Positions 20,005 to 29,917 of a stretch of 64,000 nt of DNA are shown one piece after another. Numbering within the stretch: the stretch's first letter is position 1; each line of letters starts with the position of its first letter. Both the position numbers and the translations under genes were made by a program. The notes beneath the pieces were generated by a model, which saw only the letters and a program-made list of their open reading frames with translations, was not told the DNA's origin and did no database searches. This stretch comes from Lepidostoma basale (taxonomy: Eukaryota > Arthropoda > Insecta > Trichoptera > Lepidostomatidae). The stretch lies in the NCBI GenBank assembly GCA_022606425.2, contig JAHDVF020000851.1, forward strand, positions 248,001 to 312,000, given 5' to 3'.

Positions 20005-20988
20005 CAATATACGAGATAACGGATGACGCCGCGTATTTCTCTCTTGGCGGGAGATTGGATTGACATTTTTCACGTCGCGTCGACACTTCTCAACGTACTG
20101 ACCTCGAACCGGTCTCGTTGCGGAGGGGAAGGGTCAGGCTACACAAAAGTGTAGCCAATATCTCGAAAATAATATCCATCCGGTCGTGAGAGCCTCAGTA
20201 CACTTACTTTCTGGATATGCCTCGTACTAAGAACCGATTATAGACATTCGAAAAGTGGCTACACAGAAGAATGCCAAGTATACCTTATGCAGATTTGGTC
20301 AACAATTCGGAAGTTCTATGGAAAGCCCATTGCAGCAGATGTTGAAATGCAAACAAATATGAGATCCTCCAACAAGACAAACGACTTGACTGCGCAAGAT
20401 TAGATACTGGACCGGAGTTAGAAGCGGGGAGAAGGTTTTCTGGTGCAAGACGTAGAATAATTTAATAAATAAAAAGTAATGGCAAGGAAAATCGGAAAAC
20501 AGGAAAGCCTGATAAAGCATAGAAAGAATATGATAATTATGACACTTAATCGGATTAAAAATCACGATTTGCCATGTTCATTACACCTTTTTCCCCTTAT
20601 AAAACTTGTAAGAAATAAATATTAAGCAAGTATAGATGAAAGAAAAATCTAATTTTTTTTTTTTTTTTAGAAAACGTAATTGTTGTAGCTAATAATCACA
20701 TCGTTTCGTAAAGAGAAGGCAGAAAGGATGGATCCACAAAATAGTCCGTCCATTCATACTTCTATAGCCTCTGCATACATATTAATTTGTCAACTCCACA
20801 GATTGAGAACATTTTTGTGGTGACAGTTTTTTTTCGATTAAGTGCTCTATTCACATCCCTGTTTCCACTTTAAAAACACTGAAATTATATCATATCAAAA
20901 TATACAACTATTCAATTGAGATATTATATCTTACATTAATTAATTACTGTACATAATTTGATTTTTTTAGCTATAATATTAATTCTCA
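20005..20988. other. Intergenic stretch, no gene recognised
   Basis: The GC-richer patch 20020-20290 includes CCTCGAACCGGTCTCGTTG, which faintly recalls the CCGGTC-type repeats. The remainder is AT-rich with a poly-T run at about 20655. No coding signature was seen. Confidence 0.5.
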
Positions 20989-20989
20989 T

Positions 20990-21186
20990 ACCATGTGTTG
21001 GAGGGAATGGTCGAGGAATCGATTGGCAGAGGACGACTTCGCTAGAAGTACCTAGACCAGATTTGCCGAGATATTGGCTGCACCTCTTATGCGGAGTTGA
21101 AGAGAGTAGCCGAGGACCGAGCGGAGTGGAGAAGGAGATGTGTCGCTTTGCTGCAGATGAATCATTAGATTGAGACCGGAGAAGAA
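20990..21186 (+). pseudogene. Family C LINE 3' fragment
   Basis: GAGGGAATGGTCGAGGAATC, CCTAGACCAGATTTGCCGAG, then CTGCAGATGAATCATTAGAT and GAGACCGGAGAAGAAGATG match the end of the copy at 24365-24540. Only the last 200 bp survive. Confidence 0.7.
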
Positions 21187-21187
21187 G

Positions 21188-21343
21188 ATGCCATGTGATA
21201 GGTAGCTAATCTATCGCCATTTTATTGTCACGTGAATTCTACACCAGACTAAATACAGTGTAAGAACCACACTGTCATCGCCGGGAATCGAACTCGAAAC
21301 CTTTGGTGTGGCAGTCTAGCTCTAGCCACTGCCACGAAGGTTG
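21188..21343 (-). mobile_element. tRNA-derived SINE, 3'-truncated
   Basis: The minus strand has CCTTCGTGGCAGTGGC (damaged box A), GAGTTCGATTCCCGGCGATG (box B region), and TTCACGTGACAATAAAATGG with CGATAGATTAGCTACC. It stops at CACATGGC and directly abuts a LINE 3' end. Confidence 0.8.
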
Positions 21344-21344
21344 T

Positions 21345-22018
21345 TAAGCAGTTGTTATTAGCTCTAATTTTCAAATAAAGAATTTCATCTTGTTATGATT
21401 TATTTTATTATAATTCAGAAAAGGAAAATGTCACCAGCCGCCTTTGATATTTGTCTTATTGCCGTGTTCCAGACACCTGCCAAGAATACTTTTTTCAAGT
21501 AGTTACTGAAGACGACGTATTATATTTGTATGTATATTGTTTTATATAATTGACAAGCAGACTGTATTTGTCTGAGACCAGAATAAAGTCATTTGTAATG
21601 TTATAATGGGTTATTTTAAGATCACGGTTGTTTTATAAATGTATCATTTTCTTTAAAAAAATATTGTTTGGAAGAGAAAATGTCATGCGATTTTGGATAG
21701 TCACCATTTTGTTATGCTGACGTGTGTCAGTTCATACATATGGAATTGACATAGATGGAAAGTGTTCAATTACAATTATCTAAAATCAACTTACAAATGA
21801 CCGAATTAAAATAGCGACCAAGCATGTTGGCCTGGAACATAAAATATACTAGTCTCTGGTTTTGATGGCAGAAAATACGAGTACATAATGCACGAGTGTT
21901 AAATAAAGAGTATTCAATAGAAAACTATCATTTTTCACTAGTTAATGAAGAGAACAGATATAGTAATTAAACTTATAAAAATATTATGGTGAAAATCTGT
22001 GTGAATTTATGTTTAAAG
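21345..22018. other. Intergenic stretch, no gene recognised
   Basis: No coding or repeat signature was recognised. AATAAAGTCATTTG near 21582 could be a poly(A) signal, but no associated ORF is seen. Confidence 0.5.
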
Positions 22019-22019
22019 T

Positions 22020-22412
22020 GCACAATGTATGGAAGTGAAGCATGGAAATATTTAAATGAAAGTAAATATAACGCATTATAAATGAGATCTCTTAGAAGAA
22101 TGTGTGATAAATCTGTATTTGTTAAATGCAAAAATATAAGATGTGAATTATTATCAAAATAATGAAGGGTTCACTAAGATAATTTGGATAGTAGGAAATA
22201 ATGAATAAAGAAATAATGGTAAAAAAAATGTAAGGTAACTATGCGAATGGAACAGGAACTAGAGAGAGACCGAGAAAAACTTCAAGTTAGAAAAATCGAC
22301 ATGGTGTATGAATGTTTAGGTAGTAAGAGAAGTATGCTTGGAAAGAACGATTTGATGGATTATTAGTTTTGGATACTCCTTCGGGGAGACGACATGATGA
22401 TTAGTTATTTGC
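22020..22412 (+). pseudogene. Heavily decayed RTE-like 3' fragment, (GTTA)-type end
   Basis: TGTATGGAAGTGAAGCATGG, ATGAGATCTCTTAGAAGAAT, ATAATGAAGGGTTCACTAAG and CTTCGGGGAGACGACATGAT mark the family in the right order. Many indels separate them. Confidence 0.75.
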
Positions 22413-23220
22413 ATTCAAACGCAAAGATAAAAAAAATAAGGATGTTAATTTACTAATCCTAAATATATGAATATTGTATCCCTTGCCCCCCCAAAAAAGC
22501 TGGCTTCTATTTTTAAAAATATGTTGTTTAAAATACATTTCCTTCTACTTCAGTAAATAAAAATAAAAATAACAATAGTTAAGAGATACTCATAAATATC
22601 GTTAATCCGATTAAAAAAGCGTGATAATTGTAGTTCAAATATACCTATATAATTATCAACACGCACATTTGTGCATGTATGCAAACACCCTCTGCAACCT
22701 ACACATACATGTATAACTCACCTTGAAACCAAAGCGCATTATATTGTACATGGGATGTAACGAACAAGAAACTCGTCTGGAGGTATTGTTGAAGCCGCGG
22801 TATAAAGTAAAACCTTATAATATATTCAAGAGCAATCGCCGAGATGATCCACTCTTTCGATGCAGTGCCTAGTCTAGGCGAGCCGCTTCGATCAGGGGCA
22901 GTGTCAGACGAGGTAAGCCCGCCGTGGTGCAAACAGGAAAGTTACTTCAGTTTCCCTTTCACGTCACTCACGACTTGAACTTGTATTTCAGCGGAAACCG
23001 AAATGACCACGTGGGATTTAGTTACGTCGCTATTACGTGACTGCAGTTCAACGGAAGAGTTATCTTTTCTTTTATATTTATCACAACATTCTTTTTTTGG
23101 TATAATTGCGCCCATTATTTGAAAGTATTTTATTTATTACGACAGTAGGGTTCTGAGGCCGTTTCGATATCTATTGAGGCGTACGAGTATATGTGTGTGG
23201 GAAGAAACACGTGCTTAACA
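22413..23220. other. Intergenic stretch, no gene recognised
   Basis: AT-rich apart from a GC-richer patch at 22840-22930 with no recognisable motif. No coding evidence. Confidence 0.5.
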
Positions 23221-23221
23221 G

Positions 23222-23607
23222 TCTAACTAACTAACTAACTAACCATCACGCCGTCTCCCCGGAGGGGTAGGCAGAAAGAATGGAACGCCACACTGTTCTG
23301 TCCTGACATACTTCTCTCGTTTCCTCTACATTCATACATCTTGTCATGCACGCACGTCGATTTCTCCGACTCCTCACGTGACCGACATTTAATATTTGAT
23401 TGATTTGATCGTGCCACGTATTCCTCGGCCTTCCTCTATTTCTAGCTCCGTTCACGTCGTTTACATGTACCTTCTTTACCATTCTGTCTTCGCTCATTCT
23501 TTCCATGTGTCCAAACCATCTTAATGACCCTTTCATTATTTTGTTCATAACACTTTAATTCGCAACACATTCACATCTTACACTTGCAATTGACACTCTA
23601 TCATATC
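23222..23607 (-). pseudogene. RTE-like C-terminus, (GTTA)n-tailed, antisense, 3' part
   Basis: The minus strand from 23548 is open for 100 codons: MNKIMKGSLRWFGHMERMSE, VNDVNGARNRGRPRNTWHDQ, RRACMTRCMNVEETREVCQD, and a SAYPSGETA ending. It is followed by GGTTAGTTAGTTAGTTAG. The upstream coding part stops abruptly at GACGATATGATAGAGTGTCA. Confidence 0.88.
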
Positions 23608-23754
23608 GTCGCCCTAGAGCAATAGTGAGATAAACCAGTGGCATCTTGACAATATAACAAGCCGTAATGTTTCTTTGATATTGTTTATGGTTTGACTTGG
23701 TGGAGGCCTTGCACTTATTTGAGTCTCCTAGGCCTTAGGAGACTCAAGGCATTC
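23608..23754. repeat. 147 bp insertion with a 12 bp hairpin inside an RTE copy
   Basis: This block interrupts the RTE copy between its YDRV and EMRSL coding regions. It contains a perfect inverted repeat, TTGAGTCTCCTA at 23719-23730 and TAGGAGACTCAA at 23736-23747, with loop GGCCT. No matching copy was seen elsewhere in the window, so its identity is unknown. Confidence 0.6.
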
Positions 23755-23872
23755 ATCTTAGAGATCTCATTTCTACTGCATTTATTCTACTTTCATCTTT
23801 CTTTTGCCAGTTCCATGCTTCACTTCCATACATAAGGGTTGGCACAAGTTTGGTTCTTGCTTAACAGTCGAC
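23755..23872 (-). pseudogene. RTE-like C-terminus, 5' part beyond the insertion
   Basis: The minus strand has CTTATGTATGGAAGTGAAGC, GAACTGGCAAAAGAAAGATG and GAATAAATGCAGTAGAAATG, encoding LMYGSEAWNWQKKDESRINA. It rejoins the piece that ends at 23607. Confidence 0.85.
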
Positions 23873-23884
23873 AATGATTAAACT

Positions 23885-24065
23885 ATAACAACAATAACAA
23901 CGGCGCTACAGCCCACTATGGGCCCCGGCAATCCTCCAGAATTTTTCTTGCCCCTAGGTCCCCCTCCACACCATCCATCCACCTCAGCTTTGGTTTTTCT
24001 ACACTTCGCTTTCCATCTGGTCGTGTATTCAGAATCTTCTTCTCTGGAGGTGTCCCAACTTATAA
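23885..24065 (-). pseudogene. Antisense LINE 3' fragment
   Basis: The minus strand has GCTGAGGTGGATGGATGG, GGGGACCTAGGGGCAAGAAA, GGGCCCATAGTGGGCTGTAG and a (GTTATT)-like tail. The CTGTAGCGCCG ending also appears at 27590 and 59055 (minus), so three copies of one LINE 3' end are present. Confidence 0.6.
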
Positions 24066-24084
24066 ATGACCTCTTATTATTTTA

Positions 24085-24545
24085 GTTGTATGGTTTATGT
24101 ATTTTTAAAAACATTGGTGTGGAGTGTTTTAATGTACGGCTGCGACACTTGGTGCCTGGGCGAAAGAGAGCGCAAAAGGCTGGAGGCATTTGAGATGTGG
24201 ACCTACCGAAGAGTTGCCCATGTTTCATGGAGGGACCACATTACAAATGAAGAGGTTCTCAGCAGAGTTGAAGAGAGTAGGCGCGTGTTGAACGTCATAG
24301 TGGAGAGGCGCACAAAATGGATTGGTCATGTGTTGCGACAAGAACGTTTCCTGCATAATGTGGTGGAGGGAACGGTCGAGGGATCGATTGACAGAGGACG
24401 ACCTCGCCAAGAGTACCTAGACCAGATTTGCCGAGATATGGGCTGCACCTCTTATGAAGAGAGTTGACGAGGACCGATCGGAGTGGAAGAGGAGATGCGT
24501 CGCCTTGCTGCAGACCAATCATTAGATTGAGACCGGAGAGAGATG
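24085..24545 (+). pseudogene. Family C LINE RT C-terminus, about 115 codons open
   Basis: The open frame encodes WSVLMYGCDTWCLGERERKR, LEAFEMWTYRRVAHVSWRDH, ITNEEVLSRVEESRRVLNVI, RRTKWIGHVLRQERFLHNVV, and RGRPRQEYLDQICRD. RRTKWIGHVLR and RGRPR are the expected C-terminal landmarks. A frameshift near 24465 ends the frame before the true 3' end (ATCATTAGATTGAGACCGG). Confidence 0.85.
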
Positions 24546-24649
24546 GTTTAAGCATCGTAAAATAAATACGATAATTAATAAAAAATACTAGTGCATCTTT
24601 TACGATTTTTTTTAGGTTCTGTTACTTATGTAATTGGATGTGTAGCATA

Positions 24650-25012
24650 AAACTGGCAAAATAAGACTCAAATGCAAATATAACAAATGAATGGAGTGCA
24701 AATGAAAGTTTAATGAACAAAACAATTCATGAAGATATGATAGGATATAATTCATAAAAAGGGACGTTATGATGGTTTGGAAGAAAGATTGATAAAGAAA
24801 GTACATGTTTACGATGTAAATAGAATGAGAAATAGAGGAAAATAAGGCATAATTAAATCAAGGCCGCGTGAGGTGTCGGGGAAATCGACGTGCGTGCATG
24901 ATACAATGTATAAATGTTGAGGAATCGAAGGAAGTACATTTTAAAATAACAGTGTGATGGTCTATTCTCTTTTCCTATCCCATCGAAAGACAGGGTAAAG
25001 GTTAAACATGGT
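24650..25012 (+). pseudogene. Heavily decayed RTE-like 3' fragment
   Basis: AACTGGCAAAATAAGA, AATGAATGGAGTGCAAATGA, GGAAATCGACGTGCGTGCAT and TATCCCATCGAAAGACAGGG fall in family order. Frames and tail are lost. Confidence 0.65.
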
Positions 25013-25034
25013 ATATATTTTTTTCTGGTGAATT

Positions 25035-25228
25035 AATCTTTACATCATTACAGTGCGACCCAAATTGATGTAAAGGGTCATTATCATATTGATTGTCGTG
25101 ATTTGTGATAGGTAGCTAATCTATCGCCATTTTATTGTCACGTGAATTCTGCTCCAGACCAATGACAGTTTAAAAATCACACTGCCATCGACGGGAATCG
25201 AACCCGAACCCTGCCACGAAGCTTTTCA
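25035..25228 (-). mobile_element. tRNA-derived SINE, 3' subfamily I, head truncated
   Basis: The minus strand has GGTTCGGGTTCGATTCCCGT (box B), GTGACAATAAAATGGCGATA, TTAGCTACCTATCACAAATC and CATCAATTTGGGTCGCACTG. The box A region is deleted between CTTCGTGGCAGG and GGTTCG. Confidence 0.8.
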
Positions 25229-25689
25229 AAGTTAGTTAGTTTAGATTATTTAACATCCTCTCATATTGCATAGTACACTGATATATGTGTTTTGATTTTA
25301 CCGACCGTTGATTAAAGCTTTATATGAATCCGTTCGTCCTGCAGGGTTCGTTTCCATCTCGCTCGCTTTCTCTTCCAGTCTACAGAAAACCAGTCAGGTG
25401 CGTTTTTGGCAATGCTGTCTGGACCTCGCCTTAGAGTATCAAAAAATCGATTGCCATTTACGTTAAGCAATTCGATCCTTGGTTTGTGTCGCTATTTAAA
25501 ATTAGTACGAAAATGGGGTTTTCAAAACGATCGTATCAAGTCTTTAGTTAAACTTTACCCCTCATAAAATTCCTACTCGTACATCGTTATTTTAGAAGTA
25601 TCGTGTAGTAAGTATTGTAGTAAATATGTACGAGTATTTGTATAGTAAATATTTAGACAACTTAAAACAAGTATATTTATTCTAGACAA

Positions 25690-25835
25690 AATTAATTGTT
25701 TCTTGAACAATGATGTAAAACTATATATAAAATAATTAATACGAATGAAAACGTTTCTTTTCTAGAAGTTTTATTATATTTTTACGAGAATAACATGTTT
25801 CGTCCAAGGAATTACCAATTGTAGCTACTTGTAAC
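25690..25835 (-). repeat. Family I unit, single decayed copy
   Basis: TAATTAATACGAATGAAAAC, TTTTCTAGAAGTTTTATTAT and AATAACATGTTTCG match the left arm of the palindrome at 8481. The hairpin part beyond TTTCGTCC is rearranged. Confidence 0.6.
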
Positions 25836-25941
25836 TTGTTCAATAAAAAAACTAAGAGTATTTATAAATAAACTGTTTTATTTTTACACTTAGGAAATCG
25901 AAAATAACTTTGTTTATAATCCACAAAATATTTAAAAAAAA

Positions 25942-25979
25942 ACACGACATGTTTGGGGGATACCTCCATCTTCAGGTTT
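25942..25979 (-). ncRNA. Hammerhead-like motif (family H), G12 altered
   Basis: The minus strand reads ACCUGAAGA, GGAGG, UAU, CCCCC, AAAC, AUGUC, GUGU. CUGAAGA is intact, but the GAAAC strand begins with C instead of G, so it should be inactive. It faces a plus-strand partner at 26057. Confidence 0.5.
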
Positions 25980-26056
25980 AAATTTAAATTATTGTATCGA
26001 ATTTTAAATGCGTTTTTTATATTAGTCTTCTTTTGTTTAGTTTTTATTATATATTT

Positions 26057-26092
26057 ATACCTGAAGATGGATCCTCCGAAACATGTCGTGTT
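26057..26092 (+). ncRNA. Hammerhead-like motif (family H), short stem II
   Basis: AUACCUGAAGA, a collapsed GGAUCC hairpin, UCC, GAAAC, AUGUC, GUGU. Stem I AUAC/GUGU pairs four times, with one G-U. Five bases of stem II are missing compared with 11334. An RTE copy begins about 40 bp downstream. Confidence 0.5.
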
Positions 26093-26119
26093 TTTTTTAT
26101 ATTTTGTGGATCTTTTGTG

Positions 26120-26612
26120 GATTTGTGGACCCTTATTTATGGAAGCGAAGCATGGAACTGGCAGAAGAAAGATGAGAGCAGAATAAATGCGATAGAGATG
26201 AGGTCCCTAAGACGTATGTGTGGTAGAACGATGTACGACAGAATCTCAAATGCTGATATTAGAAAGGAATAAAGAGCGAAAGAAGGTATTATGAACAAAA
26301 TTATGAAAGGATCGCGATTCGGACATATGGAGCGCATGGGTGAAGAAAGAATGGTTGAAAAAGTATACGTTAACGATGTTAATGGAGTAAGGAGTCGAGC
26401 TAGACCGAGGAAAACATGGCATGACCAATTTAATCTAATAATAAAGGTTGGTCATGTCAGAAGCCGGAAGAATCGACGTGCGTGTATGACTCGATGTATG
26501 AATGTGGAGGAAGCTAGAGAGGTGTGCCAGGATAGAGTAGTGTGGCGGTCCATTCTCTCTGCCTACCCATGTGGGTAAATGGCGTGATGGTTTGTTGTTG
26601 TTGTGGTTGTTG
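26120..26612 (+). pseudogene. RTE-like C-terminus, (TTG)n-tailed
   Basis: Two overlapping open pieces encode LIYGSEAWNWQKKDESRINA, IEMRSLRRMCGRTMYDRISN, then MNKIMKGSRFGHMERM, VYVNDVNGVRSRARPRKTWH, RRACMTRCMNVEEAREVCQD and SAYPCG. A stop follows the RKE of the first piece. Loss of the LRW codons distinguishes this copy. It ends in GGTTTGTTGTTGTTGTGG. Confidence 0.88.
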
Positions 26613-26644
26613 TATAAACCAAGCTATTTTGAATTTCCAAGGTG

Positions 26645-26692
26645 TATTACTATGGAATTCCACAGTGTTAATGCCTTAACTTTCAATGAGTT
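26645..26692 (+). repeat. TTACTATGGAATTC repeat
   Basis: ATTACTATGGAATTCCACAG followed by TGTTAATGCCTTAACTTTCA is the same string found at 11437 and in tandem at 1628-1760. Confidence 0.65.
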
Positions 26693-26793
26693 ATTTTATT
26701 TTTCTTACCATAAATGCATTATATACAATAAGATTTTATTTTTGACTACTTATTTGGCAAAATTGTTTTTTCACAACACTTTCTTGCACATTT

Positions 26794-26837
26794 AACAAAC
26801 ATGTTTCGGGTCACAAACTTCCCTTCTTCAGTGTATG
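26794..26837 (-). ncRNA. Small hammerhead-ribozyme-like motif (family E)
   Basis: The minus strand reads ACACUGAAGA, A, GGG pairing CCC around a 10-nt loop, GAAAC, AUGUU, UGU. All invariant core positions (CUGANGA, GAAA, U before H) are present, stem I ACA/UGU pairs, and stem III is only the palindrome ACAUGU. Confidence 0.6.
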
Positions 26838-26893
26838 AATTTTAACCAATTCATACGCTAAAGGTAGTGGAAGATCATACACTTGTTAAAATT

Positions 26894-26936
26894 CATACAC
26901 TGAAGAAGCGACGTTTGTGTCCCAAAACATGTTTGT
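26894..26936 (+). ncRNA. Hammerhead-like motif (family E), damaged mirror copy
   Basis: ACACUGAAGA is intact, but stem II (GCG against CCC) and the second core strand (AAAAC for GAAAC) are mutated. It should be inactive. Confidence 0.45.
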
Positions 26937-27327
26937 TAAATTGCAAAAAAGTGTCGCGAAAATACAATGTTTCAAATGTGAATCCACATCAATTACCCTT
27001 TCGATATGTGATACCACAATATCAATGTATTTTCTTCAGCATTTAGGAACCCACTGAGCGTGGCGTGGGAGCTGTTCGCTCCACCGCCCATCTAGGGAAC
27101 TGAGCTAATAGGAAGAGAAGCCGGCATTACGACTCACAACATCGCATGACCTTACTTGCATTTCAATACGAAACCACTTCATTTCTGTCACTTTTTAGAC
27201 AGAATGCATCAATTAAAAAAAAGCGTGTCAGTAAATATGTCATGATTTTGTTTTTACAGTTTCGTGATTATTATTAGTTTTTCCTGTATAAAAATAATAA
27301 CGGTAGTGAATAATATTATATTTGTCT

Positions 27328-27560
27328 TTTTCTTTCTTATATATTATACTTTGTATACAACACTAACATTTAATAAAATTAAAATTTTATATCAGACATG
27401 TTTCCGACAACCCGGTCGTTCCTCAGTGATATTATAAAGATATAAAAATATTATTTAAAAAAATACAAAAATGATCAGTTTTGACAGATGTTATATAGAT
27501 TTATTTTGGAACATTTATGCTTTTGTTATAACAAATATTATAAATCAATTTAAGTTTTTA
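27328..27560 (-). repeat. Family F repeat, copy 1
   Basis: About 230 bp shared with 52368-52580: ACTTTGTATA, the ribozyme-like core, TGACAGATGTTATATAGATT, then ATGCTTTTGTTATAACAAAT. The similarity extends well beyond the ribozyme core, showing a dispersed element with a common origin. Confidence 0.75.
27389..27432 (-). ncRNA. Small hammerhead-ribozyme-like motif (family F), best candidate
   Basis: The minus strand reads AUAUCA, CUGAGGA, A, CGAC, CGGGUU, GUCG, GAAAC, AUGUC, UGAUAU. Stem I AUAUCA/UGAUAU pairs six times, stem II four times, and all invariant core bases are present. Stem III is just ACAUGU, so cleavage would need two RNA copies to pair there, as in the small hammerhead variants described from Penelope-like elements. 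The predicted cleavage site follows the C of AUGUC. The other copy has a compensatory stem II pair. Confidence 0.72.
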
Positions 27561-27584
27561 TTGGGGTTCAGGTAATTAATTACT

Positions 27585-27830
27585 TTCAACTTCTTCGATG
27601 GCCCTACAGCCCATATCGAGCCTTAGCCTCCAGTATTATTCGCCTCCAACTCCTCCTGTCCTCCTCTTCGACCCTCCAATCTAACACTCTTAACAATCTT
27701 GCCCCATCTCTCCCAACTTCATCTCGGTGTGGAATTTGGTCTCCTTAACTGACTATTGTCCCTGGCCATCCCTCTCCATTCCAGGTCTTCTTTTCCAGGT
27801 TTTCATTAGTTTGTTTACCCCAAAAAATCT
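27585..27830 (-). pseudogene. Antisense LINE 3' fragment
   Basis: The minus strand has GGGATGGCCAGGGACAATAG, GAAGTTGGGAGAGATGGGGC, GAGGAGGACAGGAGGAGTTG and ATATGGGCTGTAGGGCCATC. It shares the GGGCTGTAG ending with 23885 and 59040. The frame is broken. Confidence 0.6.
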
Positions 27831-28131
27831 CTAAGGCATCAGTAATTTATCACCGGGTATGCTACTTTCAAAACATTAATGAGAAAATTTTAACTTATAT
27901 TAAACTTAACACATGGATTTAATCAAGAAGAATTAAGAGTTTTAGCGATAAATATAATGAATGATACTGCATTCTTACTGCAACGTACAAATTCACCACT
28001 TCAAAACGAGTAATTTATGAGTCGTTAAACTCACTTGAAGTTTCTTTTCATCGCAAATAAGAAAAAAACGTTTTTATTGCTTACTGATTAATTAATGACT
28101 AACACTTATTTTTTTGGTAAAATCAGCTTCG

Positions 28132-28330
28132 ACCTTACCCAAGCTTAATCAGAATTACAATCAATTCAATATATAATAGAATAGAATCTTCATAGAGGGC
28201 GCTGGTCTGTAAATTGAAACTGACACGTGAATTGTGGTGTTGCATATTAACATATATACAACTTCCAAAAAAATTGTCAGACATGGTGGTCATAAGAAAG
28301 GTGGAATGGGGAATGTTGTATTTCATAAAG
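28132..28330 (-). repeat. Dispersed repeat K, copy 1
   Basis: The minus strand has CTGTCATTGGTTGGGTTAAG, GTTGTATATATG and AGCGCCCTCTATGAAGATTC. Two other copies lie at 42030-42250 and 61317-61565. No ORF, inverted ends or pol III boxes were recognised, so its class is unknown. Confidence 0.7.
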
Positions 28331-28365
28331 CGTGCGCTTAACCCAACCAATGACAGTAAAAAATA

Positions 28366-28499
28366 AAGAATCATTAAGATTGTTTGGACATATGGAAAGA
28401 ATGAATGAAGAGAAATAATGGTAAAAAAATTGTATGTTAACGATATAAATGGAACCAGAAATAGAGGAAGACCGAGTGGTTAGTTAGTAAGTTAGTTCA
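28366..28499 (+). pseudogene. Internally deleted RTE copy, (GTTA)n-tailed
   Basis: It holds the WFGHMERMNEE to RNRGRP coding stretch and then jumps from GAAGACCGAG straight to TGGTTAGTTAG. Compare the copy at 1381-1537, whose deletion begins about 20 bp further along. Confidence 0.75.
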
Positions 28500-28951
28500 G
28501 TTGTTTCGTTTATTTTATTGTAAAATTCGTTTCCAATTTATTAATGTACTAGAATTAATAAGGAATAAATGTATTAGAATTTAATAAATCATTGTTATGT
28601 CTATTAATTACACGCACCGAGCGATATTCATACAAAAAGTTATTGCTTTTTGATCGCGCAATGAGAAGAAGAGCACATTCCCCGTAATTTGGGATAGTTT
28701 AAGATAATTACAAGAGAATACCTTTCTTTTTCTGACCGCGATTAACTTTATCGCAAATAATCATACCGCAAGGAGTATCGAACATAATTTCCGGATATGT
28801 TGGGGCGGAACGATAAACTAGCGAACCCCGAAGCGATTATTATTCATTGAGAATACACCGTTACTGCAGTGAAAATTATAAATTAAAAAAGAATCACTTT
28901 GATAGAAGTTCATTTTAAATAAAGCTTTGTTTTTCTTCCACTTTGTCCTGA

Positions 28952-28995
28952 TTTCGACAGCGATCGGTTTCGCTAGACTGGCTGGCATCGGACTG
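28952..28995 (-). repeat. Family D ribozyme-like unit
   Basis: The minus strand reads CCGAUGCCAG, a weakened hairpin, CUAGC, GAAAC, CGAUC, GCUGUCG. It matches the centre of the TIR element at 8686. The core is not consensus. Confidence 0.45.
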
Positions 28996-29084
28996 GAACA
29001 GTCTGTTGATATATGAGAATATCGGATCCTTGGCGGTGACCAAATAATGGAACTATATTCCAGTCGACTTCTTACCAGGGAATT

Positions 29085-29345
29085 ATCATCATCATCAGCC
29101 GTCTGTCATCCACTGCTGAATGTAGGCCTATCCCAAAGCACGCCACCGCCCCCTATCCATTGCCGCTCCCATCCATCCATATCCAGTAATCCTCTTAAGA
29201 TCGTCGGTCCAACGGGCAGGGGGACGTCCAACTCTACGGAATCCTGTACGCGGTCTCTACTCCAGAACCCACAGATATGGCCAGCCCACTGCCACTTCAG
29301 CCCGCCTATCCGTAGAGCCACCTCAGTCACCTTCACTTCACGTCA
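29085..29345 (-). pseudogene. RTE-type C-terminal remnant, antisense
   Basis: The minus strand encodes VTEVALRIGGLKWQWAGHIC, then (with a frame change) VGRPPAR-type and a WQWIGGG-type stretch, ending CCACTGCTGAATGTAGGCC on the plus strand. LKWQWAGH is the diagnostic block, as at 9548. Confidence 0.75.
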
Positions 29346-29790
29346 CTTCAGGGAATTATACAATACCCGAAGTACCTGAGTGTCTGAAAATATCTTGGCA
29401 TTCCTAAAAATAAATCCAAGCATTTTATTGGAACTATTACATAGAGCAACTCTGAAGAATGAACGATAATTGAGCATCGAACAGAACACCGAGATCTCTG
29501 GATGTAGAAGCTCTTTCAAGCTGAACCCCATCCATGAGATAGCAGAAGAATAATGTTTTCGATGATCATATGTATGACATAATAAAACACTTGGAGACGT
29601 TGAAGGCTAAAGAACAATAAAATATTGACAAGCAACTTGGGAGTAATGACGTCACGGAATATTTAAAATGTGAATCACTCCGTCAGTATTATAGTAACAT
29701 TGCTAAACAAAAAACTATAGTTACATTGCTTCGAACATTTGTGAAAAATGGTTCATAGATGCGAGTATCGTTCAGTATTCGGGAAGAAAG
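29346..29790. other. Intergenic stretch, no gene recognised
   Basis: No domain, repeat or ribozyme-like signal was identified. A 62-codon minus-strand frame at 29343-29531 lacks motifs. Confidence 0.5.
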
Positions 29791-29792
29791 AG

Positions 29793-29917
29793 AACTAACT
29801 AACTAACCATCACGCCGTCTCCCCGAAAGGGTAGGCAGAAAGAATGGACTGTCACACTTTTACTGATGCGGCACTCCATCCTTCTCTTTTCGCCCCGCGG
29901 GAGACGCGGTGTGATGG
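29793..29917 (-). repeat. Element N copy 3, portion left of the BEL insertion
   Basis: CTAACTAACTAACCATCACG, CCGTCTCCCCGAAAGGGTAG, CTGTCACACTTTTACTGATG and GAGACGCGGTGTGATGG match copy 2 at 13240-13415 in reverse. The sequence stops at GATGG and resumes as GATGGGTTGCGAAC at 37638. Confidence 0.85.

Larger units (their letters stand above)
26762..26968. repeat. Palindromic element (family E) with two outward-facing ribozyme-like motifs
   Basis: Arms of about 84 bp (26762-26845 and 26884-26968) are inverted copies, including GTGTATGAATTTTAAC and its complement. A spacer of about 40 bp itself repeats part of ATTCATAC. The arms carry the motifs at 26794 and 26894. Confidence 0.75.
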
